9,084 bases of DNA from Campylobacterales bacterium (GCA_026986055.1 JALSPH010000198.1:1-9084), one strand, 5' to 3'. Counted from the first letter of the stretch, positions 1-7,704 are shown. A program made the numbers and translations. The notes: generated from the sequence alone by a model not told the origin.

Positions 1-257
1 CCATCTTCAACTCTTATTTCAAAGGGTCTCTCTCTATCCAGAGAGGTTACCTTCAGAGTGATGGGGAAAATCTCTCCTACATAGATCTTTTCAGGCACTC
101 TCTCTAGACTCGGGTATATAAGCTGCTCGGCAGGAGCTGCAGGCTCTTCAACCTCCTCGCTCCAATACTCGTCGCTATCTGGAAAAACGGAAGGCTCGGT
201 ATCTATGGCTCCAAATAGCACTCCGGCAGCCAGGAAAAAAGCAAGAAGGGCTCTCAT
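1..257 (-). CDS. Putative secreted/periplasmic protein, N-terminal part (partial, runs off left edge)
   Basis: I translated this ORF by hand from the ATG at 257. About 85 residues are visible and no stop occurs before base 1. Residues 1-16 (MRALLAFFLAAGVLFG) form a short signal peptide. An acidic, Pro/Ala-rich linker follows (about residues 20-43, including SDEYWSEEVEEP). After it comes a segment with YPSLERVPEKIYVGEIFPI at about 47-65, which reads like the start of a beta-rich extracytoplasmic domain. The start is 5 bases after the purQ stop, so it is probably the fifth gene of the ctpA-purCSQ operon. In C. jejuni a putative periplasmic protein (Cj0515) occupies this place after purQ, with plsC next. 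I assign it by position only. The biochemical function is unknown. A BatD-like protein is possible, but too little is visible to claim it. Its own Shine-Dalgarno is weak, in keeping with coupling to purQ. Confidence 0.8.
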   Translation of the reverse strand, partial: MRALLAFFLAAGVLFGAIDTEPSVFPDSDEYWSEEVEEPAAPAEQLIYPSLERVPEKIYVGEIFPITLKVTSLDRERPFEIRVED

Positions 258-262
258 AGGCT

Positions 263-934
263 TTAAGGTAGAAACCCTTCCAACATTCTCACTCCGTCAT
301 CTGAGCCAAGAATCTTCTCTATGGCTCTTTCAGGGTGGGGCATCAGCCCGAAAACATTTTTTTCTCTGTTGCATATACCTGCGATACCGTCTACCGATCC
401 GTTCGGGTTGTCGGGGTTGCCGTTTTCGTCACAGTAGGTAAGAATGATCTGGCCGTTGTCGTAGAGCTCTTTGAGGCCATCCTCTTCTATATAGTAGTTT
501 CCTTCGGCGTGCGCTATCGGAATGTTGAGGATCTCCCCCTCTTTACATCTTCTTAGAAAAGTGTTGTTACAATCTTCAACCTTCAGATATTGGTGCTTGG
601 AGACAAAGTGAAGGTTTTCGTTTCTCTTCATAGCACCGGGGAGAAGGTGGCTTTCGAGAAGAATCTGAAAGCCGTTGCATATACCAAGAACATATCCTCC
701 GTTGTCGGCATAGGACTTGATAGCTTTCATTACAGGACTAAAACGCGCTATTGCACCGCTTCTGAGGTAGTCTCCATAGCTGAAACCGCCCGGTATGACT
801 ACAAGGTCGGTATTTGAGGGGATCACCTCCTCTTCATGCCAAAGAATGTCCACTTCATGCCCAAGTCTTTCAAACGCATATTTGGTATCGAACTCACAGT
901 TCGTACCCGGAAACCTTGGAACGACGATTTTCAT
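263..934 (-). CDS. purQ: Phosphoribosylformylglycinamidine (FGAM) synthase, glutaminase subunit PurQ
   Basis: This is the class I glutamine amidotransferase subunit of FGAM synthase. It releases ammonia from glutamine, which PurL uses with ATP to convert FGAR to FGAM in step 4 of de novo purine synthesis in the cytoplasm. The 223-residue length is normal for the small separate PurQ found with PurS and small PurL. Visible motifs are the N-terminal PRFPGTNCEFDT, the oxyanion-type VIPGGFSYGDYLR (46-58), the nucleophile elbow GICNGFQIL with Cys86, and GLMPHPERA with His200 and Glu202 completing the triad. The ATG overlaps the purS stop by 4 bases (ATGA), so translation is probably coupled. PurL is not in the window. 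Nothing is missing or unusual. Confidence 0.97.
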   Translation of the reverse strand: MKIVVPRFPGTNCEFDTKYAFERLGHEVDILWHEEEVIPSNTDLVVIPGGFSYGDYLRSGAIARFSPVMKAIKSYADNGGYVLGICNGFQILLESHLLPGAMKRNENLHFVSKHQYLKVEDCNNTFLRRCKEGEILNIPIAHAEGNYYIEEDGLKELYDNGQIILTYCDENGNPDNPNGSVDGIAGICNREKNVFGLMPHPERAIEKILGSDDGVRMLEGFLP

Positions 935-1173
935 TGGACGATCTCTATGGAGTAGTCTTCAATGACAGTGTTTGCAAGAAGAGTCTCGCACATCTTTTCT
1001 ACCTCCTCTTCGGCCGCTCTCATAGAGTCGGCTTTCAGGTCGAGGACAATCTGTTTGCCTACACGCACGTTTTCGACATCTGTGAAGCCGAGTGCTCCGA
1101 GTGCGTGATGTACAGCCTTCCCCTGCGGGTCGAGTACTCCCTCTTTTAAATATACGTTTACGATAGCTTTCAT
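931..1173 (-). CDS. purS: FGAM synthase subunit PurS
   Basis: This is the small bridging subunit that holds PurQ and PurL together in the three-part FGAM synthase and helps pass ammonia between them. It has no active site of its own. The 80-residue length is typical. Family hallmarks are an N-terminal strand ([20 protein letters not shown], 2-21), [12 protein letters not shown] (29-40), and the C-terminal [14 protein letters not shown] (65-78), matching the usual NPVIEDY block. It overlaps purC by 4 bases upstream and purQ by 4 bases downstream, both as ATGA. This fits stoichiometric synthesis of PurS and PurQ. A competing ORF in another frame starting at 1186 is a shadow. Confidence 0.95.
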   Translation of the reverse strand: MKAIVNVYLKEGVLDPQGKAVHHALGALGFTDVENVRVGKQIVLDLKADSMRAAEEEVEKMCETLLANTVIEDYSIEIVQ

Positions 1174-1889
1174 TTATCTTCTCCAAGAATTCTTTTCAAT
1201 ACCTCTTCGTAAGCGACTTTCAATCCACCCAGCCCTTGTCTGAATCGGTCTTTGTCGAGTTTTTCGTTCGTTTCCATATCCCAGAACCTGCAGCTGTCCG
1301 GACTTATCTCATCTGCAAGTATGATGTTACCTTTGGAGTCGTAGCCGAACTCCACCTTGAAATCTACGAGATTGAGCCCTTTTTTGGCGAAAAAGGCTTT
1401 TAAAATAGTGTTTATTTCACGTCCCAGACGCTTGAGCTCCTCCAAGTCCGCTTCACTCTTTACAAGGTCCAAAATCAAGCAGTGCTCATCGTTTATGAGC
1501 GGGTCTCCGAGGTCGTCACGTTTGTAGTAGAACTCAACCAGGGAGAATGGAAGCTTCGTTCCATCCTCTATGCCCAGACGCTTCGTCAAACTTCCTGTAG
1601 CGATGTTTCGTACTACAACCTCTATCAGGATGATATCGACCCGTTTTACGAGCATATGGTTCTCATCGGGCATATCGACAAAGTGTGTAGGGATACCTGC
1701 ACTCTCCAGCAGTTTGAAAATCTCGCTGCTTATACGGTTGTTTAGTGCCCCTTTACCTTGCTCCTGGGAGTGCTTTTCACCGTTGAAAGCGGTAAGGTCA
1801 TCTTTGAACTCTGCAACAAGAAGCTCAGGATCATCGGTCGTGTAGAGTCTTTTTGCCTTTCCTTCGTAGAGTAGCTCTTTTTTGTTCAT
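1170..1889 (-). CDS. purC: Phosphoribosylaminoimidazole-succinocarboxamide (SAICAR) synthase
   Basis: The enzyme joins CAIR and aspartate using ATP to give SAICAR, a later step of de novo purine synthesis in the cytoplasm. The 239-residue length is the usual bacterial single-domain form. Key blocks in order are YEGKAKRLY at 8-16 (nucleotide-binding N-lobe), [17 protein letters not shown] at 35-51, [16 protein letters not shown] at 91-106, LVDFKVEFG at 174-182, and the catalytic/metal region [13 protein letters not shown] at 192-204. Its ATG overlaps the last codon and stop of the upstream ctpA by 4 bases (ATGA), and purS begins inside its own stop the same way. No changes in key residues are seen. 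Confidence 0.97.
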   Translation of the reverse strand: MNKKELLYEGKAKRLYTTDDPELLVAEFKDDLTAFNGEKHSQEQGKGALNNRISSEIFKLLESAGIPTHFVDMPDENHMLVKRVDIILIEVVVRNIATGSLTKRLGIEDGTKLPFSLVEFYYKRDDLGDPLINDEHCLILDLVKSEADLEELKRLGREINTILKAFFAKKGLNLVDFKVEFGYDSKGNIILADEISPDSCRFWDMETNEKLDKDRFRQGLGGLKVAYEEVLKRILGEDK

Positions 1890-3214
1890 CTTCTCTCCTG
1901 TGTAATGATAAGTGCTTTAAGTATGTCGACCCCTTCTTTGAGCTGGTTGTCGTTGTAGAGATCTTCCTGGGTTATGATCTTATCGCTCTTTTTGGTCAGG
2001 TTCTCATCTTCGCTCTTTTTGGCAGCACCGTTGCCGTCGATCTTTTCAAGCTCGCTTTTAAGATGCTCTTTTAGCTGCGACTCTTTGAGTGAGAAGTGGT
2101 CCTCCTCTACGCTTACCTTTCCGAAAGCGACCTTTATGTCCGGTGTGACACCGACTGCCTGAATGGTTCTTCCGCTTGGCAGATAGTAGCGTGCTATGGT
2201 AAGGCGCAACGCTTCGCTTTTGTTTATAGGCATTATTATCTGAACGCTTCCTTTTCCGAAAGTCTTTTCTCCCACGATAACGGCTCTTCTGTGATCTTGC
2301 AAAGATCCGCTGACGATCTCGCTGGCACTCGCGCTTCCTCCATTGACAAGAACCACTATCGGAATATCCTTATAGGTTCCTTTTGCATGGGCTTTGTATA
2401 CCTGGTTCTCATCTTTGACTCTACCTTTTTGCGATACGATGACACCTTTGTCCACAAAGAGATCGACCATGCCCACAGCCTGATCCAGAAGTCCGCCGGG
2501 ATTGTTTCTCAAGTCTATTATTAGACCTTTTGCATGAGGGTTTTCGGTTAGAGCTTTTTTTATGTCGTGTACCACTTTTTTGTCGAAAGAGACGACTCTT
2601 ATGTAGAGTATATCGTCGCCTACTTTTTTCGTATATACGGACTCTATCTTGATGATGTCACGTATAATCGTAACTACGATAGGCTTGGGCTCGTTCTTTC
2701 TGACTATAGTGAGGGTTATTTTCGTTTTCGGCTTGCCTCTCATCAAAGAGACGGCTTCATCGAGAGTCATGTTCAGAGTAGATTTGTCGTCAATCTTTAA
2801 AATGATATCTCCGGCTTTAATTCCCGCTCTGTAAGCTGGAGTTCCTTCAAGCGGTGCTATGACGGTAAGGGCACCGTCTCTCATGCCGACTGTTATACCA
2901 AGTCCTCCGAACTCTCCGCTCGTCTGAATTTTCATCTCTTTAAAACTCTTGGCGTCAAGAAAAGAGGAGTGGGCGTCGAGGTTCGTCATAAGCCCTTTTA
3001 TAGCCTTGTTTATGATCTCGTTTATAGTCAGGTCGTCGACATAATACTTTTCGACTGTTCCTATGACGCGGGTGAATTTACTGAGTGCCTCCAGTTTGGA
3101 AACGGTCGTGTTTGCATCGTTTTTCGCAAAAAGACTCGGAGCCCCTACTATGGTCAGTGCAGCGAACGTAGAGATAAACCCTGCCGCTATAAAACTTTTT
3201 TTTCTTTTCATCAT
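1886..3214 (-). CDS. ctpA: C-terminal processing peptidase, S41 family (CtpA/Prc type)
   Basis: This is a periplasmic serine protease that cleaves near the C-termini of exported proteins. The 442 residues comprise an N-terminal signal/anchor (basic MMKRKK, then a hydrophobic stretch at 8-29 ending SLFA), an S41 N-terminal region (40-95, with the usual YYVDDLT and [11 protein letters not shown]), a PDZ domain (about 98-180, FGGLGITVG and [14 protein letters not shown]), and the S41 core (about 195-360). The Ser-Lys dyad is read as Ser296 in GGSASASEI and Lys321 in FGKGSVQ, with Gln325. This spacing of 25 and 4 matches Bacillus CtpB. The tail after about 365 is charged and low in complexity. 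There are two adjacent ATG codons (3214 and 3211) and only a weak GGAAAAGAG ribosome site, so either could be the start. It is the first gene of the operon with purCSQ and lies divergent from clpB, as I recall from C. jejuni (Cj0511). Confidence 0.95.
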   Translation of the reverse strand: MMKRKKSFIAAGFISTFAALTIVGAPSLFAKNDANTTVSKLEALSKFTRVIGTVEKYYVDDLTINEIINKAIKGLMTNLDAHSSFLDAKSFKEMKIQTSGEFGGLGITVGMRDGALTVIAPLEGTPAYRAGIKAGDIILKIDDKSTLNMTLDEAVSLMRGKPKTKITLTIVRKNEPKPIVVTIIRDIIKIESVYTKKVGDDILYIRVVSFDKKVVHDIKKALTENPHAKGLIIDLRNNPGGLLDQAVGMVDLFVDKGVIVSQKGRVKDENQVYKAHAKGTYKDIPIVVLVNGGSASASEIVSGSLQDHRRAVIVGEKTFGKGSVQIIMPINKSEALRLTIARYYLPSGRTIQAVGVTPDIKVAFGKVSVEEDHFSLKESQLKEHLKSELEKIDGNGAAKKSEDENLTKKSDKIITQEDLYNDNQLKEGVDILKALIITQERR

Positions 3215-3252
3215 CTCTTTTCCGTATCCGTTGTTTTGAAATTATGGAGGAT

Positions 3253-3258
3253 ATTATA
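3253..3258 (-). promoter_or_regulatory. Candidate -10 box for the ctpA-purCSQ operon
   Basis: On the minus strand the spacer reads TATAAT here, about 39 bases before the ctpA start. No good -35 lies 16-18 bases upstream, and the A/T-rich stretch further up fits the degenerate -35 usage of Campylobacterota sigma-70 promoters. It is the only consensus -10 facing ctpA in the 200-bp spacer. No other promoter is needed inside the operon, given the overlapping genes. Confidence 0.5.
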
Positions 3259-3352
3259 CCACCGTCAACTAAAAAAGGGATAAGATAGTATATTGGATTT
3301 AAACTGATTTATTATATGACGAAGATTACTTTAAGAAATATGCATAAAGAAA

Positions 3353-3382
3353 CTTGACATAGGTTGACTAAACTTGATATAA
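3353..3382 (+). repeat. Three direct repeats of (C/G)TTGA(C/T) at exact 10-bp spacing, clpB promoter
   Basis: CTTGACA begins at 3353, GTTGACT at 3363 and CTTGATA at 3373. The TTGA core recurs every 10 bases, about one helical turn, so all three copies face the same side of the DNA. The first copy contains the -35 hexamer and the third runs into the -10. The CTTGA half-site resembles half of the HspR operator (HAIR, CTTGAGT-N7-ACTCAAG), but the inverted second half is absent. Confidence 0.6.
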
Positions 3383-3383
3383 T
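3354..3383 (+). promoter_or_regulatory. Sigma-70 promoter of clpB
   Basis: TTGACA at 3354-3359 and TATAAT at 3378-3383 are both perfect hexamers, separated by 18 bases. The predicted start of transcription near 3390 gives a short leader of about 25 bases. The leader contains a strong AAGGAG ribosome site (3401-3406), 8 bases before the clpB ATG. No CIRCE (HrcA) inverted repeat was found. A perfect vegetative promoter on a heat-shock gene implies control by a repressor, or strong basal expression, rather than an alternative sigma factor. Confidence 0.8.
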
Positions 3384-3414
3384 TCAGGCAGAAATATAAA
3401 AAGGAGATAAAAAA

Positions 3415-5991
3415 ATGAGTATATTTGAAAAGCTTACTCATCAGATGACAGAAGCTATAGAGTCGGGCGTAAGCCTGGCACTTCACAACAAAAACCCTGA
3501 GGTTGAGCCGGTACATCTTGTATGGAGCCAGCTTACAAACTCCGGCAGCGTCTTGAACCAGGCACTCAACAGAATGGGAGTAGATAAAGCTCCCATCGAG
3601 CTGGAGGCTAAAAGTGCAGCGGACAGACTTCCAAAAGTCTCTACCGTAACAAAAGAGAGTATAAAAATTTCTCGTGCTCTGCAAGAGAGCCTGCAGAAGG
3701 CTGAGGGTCTTATGGCGAAGCAGGGTGACCAGTACCTTGCCGTAGATACATGGCTGCTTGCCAACCTTGACCACCCTCAGATAAAAGAGGTTCTAGGCAA
3801 GTATGTCGATATGATGGAACTTAAAAAGACATTTGAGGCTATCAGGGGAGGCAAGAAGATAGAGAGTCAAACCGCCGACGAGACGCTTGAAGCTTTGGAG
3901 AAGTACGGTATCGATCTTAACAAAAAGGCTATCGACGGCGAACTCGACCCTGTTATCGGGCGAGATGAAGAGATCGAGAGGGTGATGCAGATTCTTATCC
4001 GAAAAACTAAGAACAACCCGATACTTCTTGGAGAGCCGGGCGTCGGTAAAACCGCTATCGTAGAGGGCCTTGCGCAACGTATAGTGAACAAGGAGGTGCC
4101 GCTATCACTCCAAAACAAAAGGGTGGTAGCTCTTGACATGAGCGCTTTGATAGCGGGTGCCAAATATCGCGGCGAGTTCGAAGACAGGCTAAAAGCTGTA
4201 ATCGAGGAGGTTAAAAGCAGCGGAGATATCATACTCTTTATCGACGAAATTCATACGATAGTAGGAGCGGGTGCCTCTGAAGGGAGTATGGATGCGGCAA
4301 ATATGCTAAAGCCTGCTCTAGCGCGTGGGGAGCTCCATACGATAGGAGCGACCACTTTAAAAGAGTATCGTAAATATTTCGAAAAGGATGCGGCGCTTCA
4401 AAGGCGTTTCCAACCCGTACACGTAAACGAGCCCTCTATAAACCAGGCTCTTCAGATATTGCGAGGCCTTAGAGAGAGGCTCGAGGCGTTCCATAACGTA
4501 ACTATACTCGACAGTGCACTTGTAGCTGCAGCGAAACTCTCGGCACGCTATATTACGGACAGATATCTGCCGGACAAGGCTATAGACCTTATAGACGAGG
4601 CGGCCGCAGAACTTAAGATGCAGATAGAGAGCGAGCCGAGCGAGCTTGCAAGGGTGAAAAGAGAGATCAGTCAACTGCAGGTCGAAAAAGAGGCTCTGAC
4701 TATGGAGGAGTCCAAAAAGAACGAAACGAGACTTGCCGAGATAGAGAAAGAGCTTGCGGACCTCGAAGAGAAAAAGAGAAAGCTTGAAGCGCAGTTTGAG
4801 ACCGAAAAGCAGGTCTTCAACGAGATAGCGCAGATAAAAGTCGAGATAGAAAAGCTTCGCCATGAAGCAGAAAGCGCCAAGCGAAGCGGCGACTACAACA
4901 AGGCTGCCGAGATCGAGTACGGAAAAATCCCGCAATTAGAAAGCAAGCTGAAAGAGCTTGACGAGCAATGGGAGAGGATGCAGAAAGAGGGCACGCTGCT
5001 TAAAAACGCGGTCGATGAAGAGATGATCGCAAAAATTGTGAGCCGCTGGACGCAGATACCTGTTACGAAGATGCTCCAGAGCGAGAAAGAGAAGATACTG
5101 CATGTCGAAGATGTCTTGGCGCAAGATGTCGTAGGACAGGAGCAGGCTATCAAAGCGGTAGCAAGAGCCATAAAAAGAAACAAAGCGGGTCTCAGCGAGC
5201 AAAATCGCCCGATAGGAAGCTTCCTCTTCCTTGGACCGACCGGTGTCGGTAAAACACAGACTGCCAAGACTCTTGCTAAGTTTCTGTTTGATACCGAAAA
5301 GTCGCTAATTCGTATAGATATGAGCGAATATATGGAGAAACATGCAGTCAGTAGACTAGTAGGTGCGCCTCCGGGATATGTAGGGTATGAAGAGGGAGGA
5401 CAGCTTACCGAAGCCGTTCGCAGAAAGCCTTACAGCGTCATACTCTTCGATGAGATCGAAAAGGCGCACCCTGATGTCTTCAATGTATTGCTGCAGGTAC
5501 TTGACGATGGCCGGCTTACCGACAACAAAGGGGTGACGGTAGACTTTAGAAATACGATAATCATCCTCACCTCGAACATCGCAAGTGACAAGATTATGGA
5601 GTTCAGAGACCCTGAAGATAGGGAAAAGGCGGTCAAGGATGAGCTGAAGATGTACTTCAAGCCCGAATTCTTGAACCGACTCGATGACATTATCATATTC
5701 AACCCGCTCGATAAAACGGCAATTACCAAGATCGTCGATATACTCTTCAGGAACATTCAGGCCAAGCTTGAAGAGAGAGACATCAAAGTATCGCTCACAG
5801 AAGCTGCAAAAGAGCGCATCGCCGAAGCCGGCTTCGACCCGGTATATGGTGCCAGACCTCTAAAAAGAGCACTCTACGAGCTAATAGAAGATAGGCTTGC
5901 GGAGCTCATTTTGGAAGAGAAGGTAAAAGAGGGCGACAGTGTCGTCTTCGATGCGCAAAACGGCGAGATAACCGTAAAGATAAACGGTTAA
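3415..5991 (+). CDS. clpB: ATP-dependent chaperone ClpB (Hsp100 disaggregase)
   Basis: ClpB is a cytoplasmic hexameric AAA+ machine that threads aggregated proteins through its pore and, with DnaK/DnaJ/GrpE, returns them to solution. The 858 residues match the family. The N-terminal Clp_N double repeat spans about 1-145. NBD1 has Walker A GEPGVGKT (206-213), pore loop GAKYRGEFE with Tyr251, Walker B ILFIDE (Glu278) and arginine-finger region QRRF (329-332). The middle coiled-coil domain (about 408-530) carries the ClpB signature EYGKIPQLE (501-509). NBD2 has Walker A GPTGVGKT (607-614), pore loop [11 protein letters not shown] with Tyr655 and Walker B ILFDE (Glu680). The C-terminal domain carries sensor-2 [10 protein letters not shown] (811-820). 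The full M-domain marks it as ClpB rather than ClpA, ClpC or the T6SS ATPase ClpV. It appears to be transcribed alone, divergent from ctpA. Confidence 0.98.
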   Translation: MSIFEKLTHQMTEAIESGVSLALHNKNPEVEPVHLVWSQLTNSGSVLNQALNRMGVDKAPIELEAKSAADRLPKVSTVTKESIKISRALQESLQKAEGLMAKQGDQYLAVDTWLLANLDHPQIKEVLGKYVDMMELKKTFEAIRGGKKIESQTADETLEALEKYGIDLNKKAIDGELDPVIGRDEEIERVMQILIRKTKNNPILLGEPGVGKTAIVEGLAQRIVNKEVPLSLQNKRVVALDMSALIAGAKYRGEFEDRLKAVIEEVKSSGDIILFIDEIHTIVGAGASEGSMDAANMLKPALARGELHTIGATTLKEYRKYFEKDAALQRRFQPVHVNEPSINQALQILRGLRERLEAFHNVTILDSALVAAAKLSARYITDRYLPDKAIDLIDEAAAELKMQIESEPSELARVKREISQLQVEKEALTMEESKKNETRLAEIEKELADLEEKKRKLEAQFETEKQVFNEIAQIKVEIEKLRHEAESAKRSGDYNKAAEIEYGKIPQLESKLKELDEQWERMQKEGTLLKNAVDEEMIAKIVSRWTQIPVTKMLQSEKEKILHVEDVLAQDVVGQEQAIKAVARAIKRNKAGLSEQNRPIGSFLFLGPTGVGKTQTAKTLAKFLFDTEKSLIRIDMSEYMEKHAVSRLVGAPPGYVGYEEGGQLTEAVRRKPYSVILFDEIEKAHPDVFNVLLQVLDDGRLTDNKGVTVDFRNTIIILTSNIASDKIMEFRDPEDREKAVKDELKMYFKPEFLNRLDDIIIFNPLDKTAITKIVDILFRNIQAKLEERDIKVSLTEAAKERIAEAGFDPVYGARPLKRALYELIEDRLAELILEEKVKEGDSVVFDAQNGEITVKING

Positions 5992-6009
5992 GCATCAAAA
6001 TCTTCCCAC

Positions 6010-6028
6010 TCCCGCCTTTTTGGCGGGA
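6010..6028 (+). terminator. GC-rich hairpin after clpB, likely terminator
   Basis: CCCGCC (6011-6016), a TTTTT loop and GGCGGG (6022-6027) form a perfect 6-bp GC stem, 7 bp with the flanking T/A pair. It starts about 20 bases after the clpB stop. There is no U-run after it, so it is either a poor intrinsic terminator or a 3'-end stabilising hairpin. Its position before the next promoter supports a transcription boundary. Confidence 0.55.
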
Positions 6029-6131
6029 TCTACCCACATAATTAATTGAAAGCTACATTTTTAGAGATACTCTACGTATGCATAAGTCTGTCTTGATCCG
6101 GCCATTCTCATATATTTCAGTAATTTATAGA

Positions 6132-6137
6132 TATAAT
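6132..6137 (+). promoter_or_regulatory. Candidate -10 box upstream of the nosD-like gene
   Basis: TATAAT lies about 49 bases before the upstream-ORF ATG at 6181, in a very A/T-rich stretch with no convincing -35. A second, weaker -10 (TATAGT) is at 6155-6160. Between them, TTGAT-ctaa-ATTAT (6144-6157) resembles an FNR/CRP-family site (TTGAT-N4-ATCAA) with two mismatches in the right half. If it is real, it would lie just downstream of this -10 and near the transcription start. Confidence 0.4.
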
Positions 6138-6180
6138 TATCTTTTGATCTAAATTATAGTTTGACCGCAGGAGAGTTCTA

Positions 6181-6222
6181 ATGTTTTGGCCAACTCCATT
6201 CTCAACGGTTGTCACAAAATGA
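6181..6222 (+). CDS. 13-codon upstream ORF (leader peptide) overlapping the nosD start
   Basis: The ORF encodes MFWPTPFSTVVTK and stops at TGA 6220-6222. It has the best ribosome-binding site in the region: AGGAG at 6169-6173, 7 bases before its ATG. Its stop overlaps the nosD-like ATG (6219) in the same ATGA pattern used in the ctpA-pur operon. This suggests translation of the short ORF delivers ribosomes to nosD. It could be a real coupling or leader ORF. It could also be the remains of an older, longer start for the downstream gene. I see no attenuator-like hairpins inside it. Confidence 0.45.
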   Translation: MFWPTPFSTVVTK

Positions 6223-7466
6223 AAACCGCACTCTTCCTTCTTCTGACAGCTTCACTTCTTTTTGCGCAAAATCTTCAAAATATCATAGATAGAGCCGTAC
6301 CGGGCTCCAAAATAGAGCTGCCTTCAGGAAGGTTTTTCGGCCCGTTGACTATAAATAAGCCCCTTGTTTTGCAAGGAGTGGGGCAAGATACGGTTATAGA
6401 CGGCAACGGAAGCTCAAAAGTCATCACCATTCTCTCTTCGGATGTTACGTTGAAAAATCTCACCATCCGCAACAGCGGTAAACAGAGGCATACTCTTGAT
6501 AGTGCCGTTTTTATTGGTAACGCAACACGAGTAAGGGTAGAGAAGTGCACTGTAGAAGATAGTCTGTTTGGAATTATCCTCTCTTTCGTTCACGCATCCG
6601 CTATCGTAGATAACAACATCTCTTCCTTCTATGAAAACGTTGTCGACAACAGAGGAGATGCGATCAGGTTGTGGAGATCCGACGGTAATATCCTGGAGGG
6701 AAACAGAGTTTTTAAAAGCAGAGATATATCCCTGATGCGGTCGGACCATAACGTTATTGAGTCGAACCTTGTCGAAGATAGTCGCTATGGGGTGCTGCTT
6801 CAAAACTGTAAAGATACGAAGATTGAAGATAATGAGATAGTATCGAACTATGTCGGGGTAATGAGTGTGATGTCATCGGACGTGGATATCTACAACAACC
6901 TGATTTTAAAAACCCACCTTTCTACCGGTGTCGGCATCGTCATCAGAGGCGGCGGGATACATAAGGTGCGAAAAAACAGCATTATGAGGCATGCGCAGGC
7001 TTTCTACATAGACTCTTCTCCTGCAGAGAGAGGAATGAAAAGGTTTATAGAGTACAACAGAATATCGTTGAACAATGAAGCTTTCCACTTCCATGCCATC
7101 ATAAAAAACAATACGATACGTTTCAACAATATCTTCGACAATCTAAGCGATGCTGTAAAGAATATCCGACATACGAAGAGTTACGACAACAATATCACTC
7201 AAAATTATTGGGATCGATATGAGGGGTTCGATATGGACGGTGACGGCATAGGCGACACTCCATATAGCCTGCTTGTCTATGCCGACAAACTTTGGCATTT
7301 CGATCACCATATGAAATTTTTCTATGCCACTCCCGTACTATCACTAATCGACTTCATAGAGCGGCTTGCACCTTTTAGCGAACCTCTTCTGCTTATGAGA
7401 GACGAGAAGCCCAGAATCTCTCCTGTAAAGGGTGCCGATGATACCATTCGATTATACTCTTTTTAG
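6219..7466 (+). CDS. nosD: NosD-like periplasmic beta-helix protein (nitrous oxide reductase maturation family)
   Basis: NosD proteins are exported right-handed beta-helix proteins. With the NosF/NosY ABC transporter, they help assemble the copper-sulfur centre of nitrous oxide reductase. I start it at the ATG 6219 (415 residues), because a signal peptide (MKTALFLLLTASLLFA, cleavage before Gln17) then sits at the N-terminus. A longer version from TTG 6186 would put 11 residues before it. Residues 20-330 show repeated beta-helix rungs (DGNGSS, NNIS, EGNRVF, EDNEIV, NNLIL, RKNSI, NNTI, NNIF). The family landmark NYWDRYEGFDMDGDGIGDTPY-type block is at 329-349 and the C-terminal PVLSLIDFIERLAPFSEPLL at 372-391. 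The gene has no Shine-Dalgarno of its own and depends on the overlapping 13-codon ORF. No nosZ, nosF, nosY or nosL lies beside it, so its partner enzyme is unproven. Another carbohydrate-binding/CASH-domain role is possible. Confidence 0.85.
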   Translation: MKTALFLLLTASLLFAQNLQNIIDRAVPGSKIELPSGRFFGPLTINKPLVLQGVGQDTVIDGNGSSKVITILSSDVTLKNLTIRNSGKQRHTLDSAVFIGNATRVRVEKCTVEDSLFGIILSFVHASAIVDNNISSFYENVVDNRGDAIRLWRSDGNILEGNRVFKSRDISLMRSDHNVIESNLVEDSRYGVLLQNCKDTKIEDNEIVSNYVGVMSVMSSDVDIYNNLILKTHLSTGVGIVIRGGGIHKVRKNSIMRHAQAFYIDSSPAERGMKRFIEYNRISLNNEAFHFHAIIKNNTIRFNNIFDNLSDAVKNIRHTKSYDNNITQNYWDRYEGFDMDGDGIGDTPYSLLVYADKLWHFDHHMKFFYATPVLSLIDFIERLAPFSEPLLLMRDEKPRISPVKGADDTIRLYSF

Positions 7467-7560
7467 GTTGCACAAACTATACACATTAACTCAATATTAT
7501 CGAAAATACCGCTCTGTATGCGCAGTGGCTATGGATCGGAAATAAATGAAGGAGGGTATC

Positions 7561-7704
7561 ATGTTGATTTTGAGAAATCTCTTTTTTATCACCATGCTTG
7601 CCGTAGCTTTTGCCGTAGCGGGTGATTCTCAGCGGCATCAGGTCGTAAACGGGGTAAGTCTCTACCTGGGTGTGATTTTAGCGCCTAATGCCAGGAGAAC
7701 TTGA
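7561..7704 (+). CDS. Small secreted protein or truncated gene remnant (47 aa)
   Basis: This ORF is below the usual length cut-off and was translated by hand. A near-perfect ribosome site (AAGGAGGG, 7549-7556) sits 4 bases before the ATG. A second in-frame ATG at 7546 would overlap that site and is rejected. Residues 1-21 form a clear signal peptide (MLILRNLFFITMLAVAFAVAG). The mature part reads DSQRHQ, then VVNGVSLYLGVILAP, and stops at ARRT. The VVNGVxxYLGVxPA pattern recalls, from memory, the first lines of a longer uncharacterised periplasmic protein family. If so, this is a 5' fragment whose remainder is lost. No continuation is seen in other frames before the next gene. A genuine small exported peptide is the alternative. 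Only weak -10-like sequence (TATTAT, 7495-7500) precedes it. Confidence 0.55.
   Translation: MLILRNLFFITMLAVAFAVAGDSQRHQVVNGVSLYLGVILAPNARRT

Noticed and set aside
3215..3414. CIRCE or a full HAIR inverted operator in the clpB/ctpA spacer
   Set aside because: No TTAGCACTC-N9-GAGTGCTAA and no inverted CTTGAGT/ACTCAAG pair are present. Only direct CTTGA-type repeats were found.
4357..5267. Long minus-strand ORFs (192 and 124 codons) antisense to clpB
   Set aside because: They mirror the biased codon use of clpB, lack ribosome sites, and give low-complexity Ser/Leu/Phe-rich products. They are shadows.
3415..5991. clpB as a T6SS ClpV ATPase, given the DUF4123 gene nearby
   Set aside because: The protein has a full-length M-domain with the EYGKIPQLE signature and canonical ClpB NBD motifs, its own promoter, and a conserved divergent neighbour ctpA. 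None of this fits ClpV.
6186..6218. TTG at 6186 as the start of the nosD-like protein
   Set aside because: It would put 11 polar residues before a clean signal peptide and sits 12 bases from the Shine-Dalgarno, too far. ATG 6219 gives a normal export signal.
7501..7540. Terminator-like hairpin (CCGCT with AGTGG) after the nosD-like gene
   Set aside because: It has only five pairs including a G-U, a 10-base loop and no T-run. It is not distinguishable from chance.
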